From Streptomyces sp. NBC_00285 (GTDB lineage: Bacteria > Actinomycetota > Actinomycetes > Streptomycetales > Streptomycetaceae), in NCBI RefSeq assembly GCF_036174265.1, contig NZ_CP108055.1:10044001-10108000 (forward strand): a stretch of DNA of 64,000 nt, read 5' to 3'. A program made the translations under genes and the position numbers. Shown piece by piece: positions 60,268 through 64,000 of the stretch. Position 1 is the first letter of the stretch. Each line of letters opens with the position of its first letter. The notes under the pieces were generated by a model. The model was not told where the DNA came from. It ran no database searches and saw nothing but the letters and a program-made list of their open reading frames with translations.

Positions 60268-61420
60268 GTGCTGTGACCGTGTTGGTTCGCCGGGTTGGTC
60301 TGGCTGCGGTGGTGAGGGGGCGTCCGCCCCAGCGGATGCCTTTCTCGCTGCGGATGCGGGCGCGTTCCTTGCGTTCGGCGGCCAGGACGTCGCGATGGCG
60401 GGCGTTGGCGTTGCGCCAGCGCAGGTAGGCGTGCAGGGCCCGGGTCTGCACGATGTGGTTGGGGTGGTGGGAGTTGGCGATGGTGAACTGCCTCAGCGGG
60501 CCGAAGTGGGCCTCGATGGGGTTTGCCCAGGAGGCGTAGGTCGGGGTGAAGCACAGCTCGACCTTGTTCTTCTTCGCCCAGCGGCGGATGTCGGTGCCCT
60601 TGTGGGCGGACAGGTTGTCCATGATCACGTAGATCGGGGCGCCGTCCGGGCGGGCAGCGCGGATCGATTTCAGCGCGGCCAATGTGTTCATGGCGCCCTT
60701 CTTGCGGCGGTTCACGCCCCATAACGTGTCGTCGCCGACCGAGTAGCAGCCGTGGAAATACCGGACTCCGTGGGTGCGGTGGTAGGTGGCCGGCAGCCGG
60801 TCGGGCCGGGTCTGTTCGGCCCAGCAGTTGCCGCCGGTGGGCCGGATCCCGAGCGGGCCGAACTCGTCGAAGGCGAAGACCCGGTCCGGGAAGCGGTCCA
60901 GGACGTGCTCGATGCGGTCGAGCTTGGGGTCGCGCTCGGGGTCCGGGGACTCCTTCCAGGTCTTGGTGCGCTGGAAGGTGATGCCACGGCGGGCGAGCAG
61001 GCACCGTAATGCCTCGCGGCCGATGCGGATCACCCGGCCGTGGACTTTGCGCAGGTAGGCGACGAGCTTGCGCAGTGACCAGCGGGTGAAGGGCTGGCCG
61101 ACCTTGACCGGGCGGGTGGTGGCCGTCGCGATGACGAAGTCCTCGTCGTCATCGCTGAGTTGGCGGGGACGGCCTCCCGCCCATTGAGGGTCCAGGCAGG
61201 CCAGGCCGATCTCGTTGAAGCGGTGGATCACATCCCGGACGGTGTCCTCGTCGGCCGCCACGAGTTGGGCGATCACCGGCACCCGGTTCCCGCCGGCCGA
61301 GGCCAGTAGCATCATCGCGCGCCGGTAGCGCACCGTGCTGGTGCTGCCGCGGCGCACGATCTGCTGCAGCTTCTGCCCCTCCTGGTCGGTCAGTCTGCGC
61401 ACACGCACAGGCTCGGCCAC
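59939..61420 (-). CDS. IS630 family transposase reading into host gene
   Basis: A DDE transposase: helix-turn-helix N-terminus (RVRRLTDQEGQKLQQIVRRG), VIRIGREALRCLLARRGITF, first Asp in VFAFDEFGPLG, second Asp in YVIMDNLSAHKG and Glu in WANPIEAHFGPL. The IS-encoded part ends at 60268 (384 codons); there is no stop inside the element, so translation continues about 110 codons into the FG-GAP pseudogene in a different frame, to 59939. The start is GTG at 61420 with GGAGG upstream. All catalytic residues are present, so it may be active. IS630 members normally end at or near their inverted repeat. Confidence 0.85.
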   Translation of the reverse strand: MAEPVRVRRLTDQEGQKLQQIVRRGSTSTVRYRRAMMLLASAGGNRVPVIAQLVAADEDTVRDVIHRFNEIGLACLDPQWAGGRPRQLSDDDEDFVIATATTRPVKVGQPFTRWSLRKLVAYLRKVHGRVIRIGREALRCLLARRGITFQRTKTWKESPDPERDPKLDRIEHVLDRFPDRVFAFDEFGPLGIRPTGGNCWAEQTRPDRLPATYHRTHGVRYFHGCYSVGDDTLWGVNRRKKGAMNTLAALKSIRAARPDGAPIYVIMDNLSAHKGTDIRRWAKKNKVELCFTPTYASWANPIEAHFGPLRQFTIANSHHPNHIVQTRALHAYLRWRNANARHRDVLAAERKERARIRSEKGIRWGGRPLTTAARPTRRTNTVTALGGPPRPRGRRRLRRPPHPQLRGHADLPAERRQGHILREGERERLADLDQGGAVRGPQRGPVQRRPGTPEQRCPACLEARLRGRAEAVDAIHLAGNVRLEPVRRADRAR

Positions 61421-61504
61421 CGCACCTCCAGCGATCGGATCGGACGTCACCGCACATCCAACCGCCACGACCACCAACCCGGCCAACCGATGCGGTCACA
61501 GCAC
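60268..61504 (-). mobile_element. Complete IS630 family insertion sequence
   Basis: A 1,237-bp element with perfect 12-bp terminal repeats (GTGCTGTGACCG at 60268-60279; CGGTCACAGCAC at 61493-61504). It is flanked by a TA on each side (60266-60267 and 61505-61506), the dinucleotide target duplication typical of IS630/Tc1-mariner elements. Removing the element and one TA rejoins the two halves of the FG-GAP gene in order. Confidence 0.9.
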
Positions 61505-62112
61505 TAGCCCTTCACCAGTTGGACCGTGCCGGTCACCGTGAGCGGGCCGCCGACGCCGTCCGCCGGGGTGACGGTGACGGTCCAGTCGTAGGAACCGTTC
61601 GGCGCGAACGCGTCCCCGGTCCTCGTGGTGTCCAGGCCGAACCAACCGACCTGCAGCTCGCCGCGTGCAGCGCCGCTGCCCCGTCCATCGGAGTAGACCT
61701 TGCCGGTCGCGCGGTTGCGCACGGTCAGGTTCCAGCCGGAGGACGGCTTGGACAGCAGCAGGGTGGTCAGGGTGTCGGGCACCGTGTCGAACGATTGCGC
61801 CGTGACGGACGCGGCCTTGACAGCCGGTGCGAGCAGCCGCAGCGGCTGCTGTGCCACGCCGGACGGTACGAGGTGCACCTGCTCCTGGGCGTCGACGTAG
61901 GCCGCGTTCGCGCCCGCATCGTCGACGGGTCCAGCGTACGTCCCGCTGCGAGACACCGGTGTCAGGCAGATCGCCGATGACCCGGCTCACGGCGGTTCCG
62001 TCGGCGACCGTGGTGAGCGTCAGCTGCCCGGCCTGCTTGTCGTGTGTGACGACGAACCCGTCCCCGGGCTCACCTATCCTACGAATGACCGGCGTGGACC
62101 CGCCAAAACGGT
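61505..62112 (-). pseudogene. FG-GAP repeat protein, N-terminal part, frameshifted
   Basis: On the minus strand: YRFGGSTPVIRRIGEPGDGF, VVTHDKQAGQLTLTTVADGT, AVSRVIGDLPDTGVS; then a frameshift near 61955; then GTYAGPVDDAGANAAYVDAQ, EQVHLVPSGVAQQPLRLLAP, SKPSSGWNLTVRNRATGKVY, DWTVTVTPADGVGGPLTVTG, TVQLVKG-stop(TAG). The frame leads straight into the 60267 half once the IS630 is removed, apart from that TAG. The N-terminus and signal are missing upstream of 62112. Confidence 0.7.
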
Positions 62113-62231
62113 AGTACAAGCTCAGGTCTGTTTCTTCGGCAGGCTCTCTCATCGGTTTCGTCAGCGGCTCCTGGGATAGCATCACGCAGGCTGTTGGCCG
62201 TCGCGGAAGCGGTGATACTGAAGAGGGAGCC

Positions 62232-64000
62232 ATGTGGCGAACGCTGGCCGGTGTGGTGTCCGGTCTGCTTGTGCTGTTCGTCGGCAGTCTCGCCTTCAAC
62301 GCGGCATCCGGGCAAAGCCATTGGCCAGGACCGCTCGACCTCGTGCGGGTCCACCCCTGGCTGGCGCTCCTCCTCCTGATACCTGTGTCGCTGATCGGGC
62401 TGTGGCAGGCGCCGCGCCGCGACCGCGGACCGAACCCGCCCATGACGTACCAACTGCCGCCGCGCAACACTGACTTCGCTGCCCGCGACGCCACGCTGCG
62501 GGAACTGCGGCAGCGCCTCACCTCGGCGAGCGGTGTCCCGATGCTGGTCGTGCGTGGGATGGGCGGTGTCGGCAAGACCCAACTCGCGGTCGAATACGCC
62601 TACCGACATCTTGAGAAGTACCGGTTCATCGCGTTCGTGCATGCCGGGGACGCCGATCGGGTGGCGTCGCAGTTCGTGTCTCTGGCCGGGGAGCTGGGGC
62701 TGGCGGAGGCAAGCTTCGACCAGGTCATCCCGCGGGTGTACGGCAAGTTGGCGGACCGCAGGCCTTGGCTGATCATCTTCGACAACGGGGAGGAACAGAA
62801 CACTCTCACGCACGCGCTGCCGTCGGGTGGCCTGGCGACCAACGGCCATGTCATCGTCACCACCAGAGTGAGGAACTGGTCGAGCAGTGCCGGTGTGATC
62901 GGTCTGGACGTGTTCGCCAGGCAGGAGTCGGTGAGACTGCTGACGCGTCGGGTGCCCGGCATGACCGCGGCGGTAGCGGACCGGATCGCCGAGGAACTGG
63001 GGGACCTGCCGCTGGCGTTGGAGCAGGCAGCCGGGTACATGGAGTACAACCAGACGGCGCCCGATGACTACGTGATGCTGTTGGCGTCCCGGCTGGAGGA
63101 GATGATCTCGCTGCGCGCACCGGGCGACCGGTCGGCGGTGATGGTGGGGGCCCTGTGGCAGCTCAGTGTGCGAAGGCTGGAGGCGGAGCGGCCGCAGGCA
63201 GTGCGGATGCTGAGGCTGTGTGCCCTACTGGCGCCGGAGCCGATCCCGCTGGACCTGTTCACCCGTAGTCCCGAGATCCTGAACGTGGGCGCCGCCGATC
63301 CGCTGGTGTGGGACAGGACGGTCGGCGCCCTGGCCGGTCTGGGACTCGCGCGGCGCGGGAACGCATCCCTGGTGGTGCACCGGCTGGTGCAGGCCGCCGT
63401 CCGGGCCGATATGCCGGAGGAGGCGCATGCCGACGCCCGGGTCCAGCTGTGCCGGACGCTGGTCGCGGCCGTGCCGCACGACGTCCACGGTGACCCGGAC
63501 GCGCGGCCGCGCTGGCAGGAGTTGCTCTCGCACGTCCTGGCGGTGACCAAGGACGATCCACCGGCCGAGTGCGCTGCGGAGACGGCGGTGCTGCTCAGGC
63601 TGGCGTCGGAATTCCTCATCCAGATCGGGGACTACCAGATGGCACTGCCTCTGTGTGAGCGTGCCCTCGCGATCGACGAGTCGATCGAGGGCCGGGATGC
63701 GGAGACCGGCTTCGATCTGATCACTCTGGCGCAGATCCACCGTGAGCTCCACGCGCCGGAGAGGGCCCGCCCACTCGTGGAACGCGCGCTGCGGCTGCAC
63801 GAGTCCTGCCTGCCGGCGAACGATCCCGCTATCGGAACGGACCTGGCCACGCTCGCGCGCACGCTGTGCCTCCTCGGTGAACACCGTGCGGCGCTGCCAC
63901 TGGCCGAGCGGGCGCTGCAGATCGACGAGGCGGCGCTCGGGCCGAACGACCCGTACGTGAGCTTCGACCTGATTGCACTGGCGAACGTCCATGTCGACCT
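62232..64000 (+). CDS. Membrane-anchored NB-ARC/TPR STAND protein (partial)
   Basis: An open frame that runs off the window (589+ codons). Two N-terminal spans (LAGVVSGLLVLFVGSLAFNA; WLALLLLIPVSLIGLWQAP) precede an NB-ARC-type NTPase: P-loop GMGGVGKT (residues 109-116), Walker B WLIIFDNGE, VIVTTRVRNWSS and GDLPLALEQAAGYM (GLPL motif). From about residue 440 tetratricopeptide repeats begin (LLRLASEFLIQIGDYQMALP, LCERALAIDESIEG, ERARPLVERALRLHESCLPA, LPLAERALQIDEAALGPNDP). The ATG at 62232 follows AAGAGGGAG. STAND proteins act as signal-triggered switches; role unknown. Confidence 0.85.
   Translation, partial: MWRTLAGVVSGLLVLFVGSLAFNAASGQSHWPGPLDLVRVHPWLALLLLIPVSLIGLWQAPRRDRGPNPPMTYQLPPRNTDFAARDATLRELRQRLTSASGVPMLVVRGMGGVGKTQLAVEYAYRHLEKYRFIAFVHAGDADRVASQFVSLAGELGLAEASFDQVIPRVYGKLADRRPWLIIFDNGEEQNTLTHALPSGGLATNGHVIVTTRVRNWSSSAGVIGLDVFARQESVRLLTRRVPGMTAAVADRIAEELGDLPLALEQAAGYMEYNQTAPDDYVMLLASRLEEMISLRAPGDRSAVMVGALWQLSVRRLEAERPQAVRMLRLCALLAPEPIPLDLFTRSPEILNVGAADPLVWDRTVGALAGLGLARRGNASLVVHRLVQAAVRADMPEEAHADARVQLCRTLVAAVPHDVHGDPDARPRWQELLSHVLAVTKDDPPAECAAETAVLLRLASEFLIQIGDYQMALPLCERALAIDESIEGRDAETGFDLITLAQIHRELHAPERARPLVERALRLHESCLPANDPAIGTDLATLARTLCLLGEHRAALPLAERALQIDEAALGPNDPYVSFDLIALANVHVD

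Noticed and set aside
60030..61506. Idea that TAG is recoded as Tyr in the FG-GAP gene
   Set aside because: Two TAG codons occur where Tyr-like residues would fit, but healthy genes here end with TAG (for example the hydrolase ending at 49191), and the same pseudogene also has a frameshift and a deletion.

Overview
The window looks like accessory chromosome of a high-GC actinomycete, most likely a Streptomyces or close relative. Genes are GC-rich with GTG starts and GGAGG-type ribosome sites. The repertoire is typical of the genus: many one-component regulators, secreted glycoside hydrolases, an ECF sigma/anti-sigma pair, a giant LuxR (LAL) regulator and an AMIN-like secreted protein. The density of decayed genes and transposase fragments (IS3, IS5, ISL3, IS256, IS630, IS200/IS605, a serine recombinase) suggests a chromosome arm or another fast-changing region. 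I saw no tRNA, rRNA or CRISPR array, and no polyketide or peptide synthetase cluster.

Layout. 1-4.0 kb: an enone/ester module (SDR, a frameshifted Old Yellow Enzyme, an HSL-type hydrolase), then DoxX. 4.2-9.3 kb: TetR, a secreted beta-propeller protein, SDR and HutD, with ghosts of an esterase, an MFS pump and an F420-reductase-like protein. 9.3-14.3 kb: secreted polymer degraders, namely GH5 plus a trefoil domain, a PET-hydrolase-like cutinase fused to a ricin-type lectin, and GH16. 14.4-16.3 kb: IS256, HxlR and recombinase wreckage. 16.3-21.5 kb: SDR/TetR, SDR/LysR and an FAD monooxygenase. 22.0-26.3 kb: a tightly coupled operon of ECF sigma, membrane anti-sigma, ABC ATPase and two membrane proteins, with an ECF-type promoter that appears to give a leaderless message. 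27-32.7 kb: an LAL regulator divergent from a secreted pertussis-S1-like ADP-ribosyltransferase and a secreted repeat/ricin-lectin protein, closed by a strong hairpin; this reads as a two-gene A-B toxin candidate.

32.8-37.0 kb: IS fragments on both sides of an MFS exporter/TetR pair with a mirrored operator. 37.1-43.3 kb: MocR regulator, mycothiol-dependent-type enzyme, small enzyme-like protein, and an 887-residue membrane protein joining a cytoplasmic NTPase-like part to an extracellular solute-binding fold. 43.5-51.8 kb: two nearly identical MmyB-type regulators (a 3,054-bp offset duplication) interleaved with quinone-oxidoreductase-like enzymes, an isochorismatase-like hydrolase, an HSL-type hydrolase, an OYE ghost, SRPBCC and cupin proteins. 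52-56.1 kb: a three-part kinase/aminotransferase-fold enzyme with an Lrp regulator. 56.5-58.5 kb: TetR divergent from an amidohydrolase whose 3' half has been replaced by a TnpB remnant with its terminal hairpin. 58.7-62.1 kb: AMIN-like protein and an FG-GAP pseudogene split by a complete IS630 element. 62.2 kb to the end: a membrane-anchored NB-ARC/TPR protein that runs off the window.

Functional logic. Several enzyme genes lie next to their own repressor with visible palindromes between them (SDR/TetR at 17.0 kb, MFS/TetR at 35.2 kb, amidohydrolase/TetR at 57.2 kb, SDR/LysR at 19.0 kb). The 1-3 kb and 48-51 kb blocks share the same enzyme types (OYE, HSL hydrolase, dehydrogenases), which suggests enone reduction and ester or lactone hydrolysis of small, perhaps terpenoid, compounds. 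All functions are inferred from motifs read by eye; no search was run.
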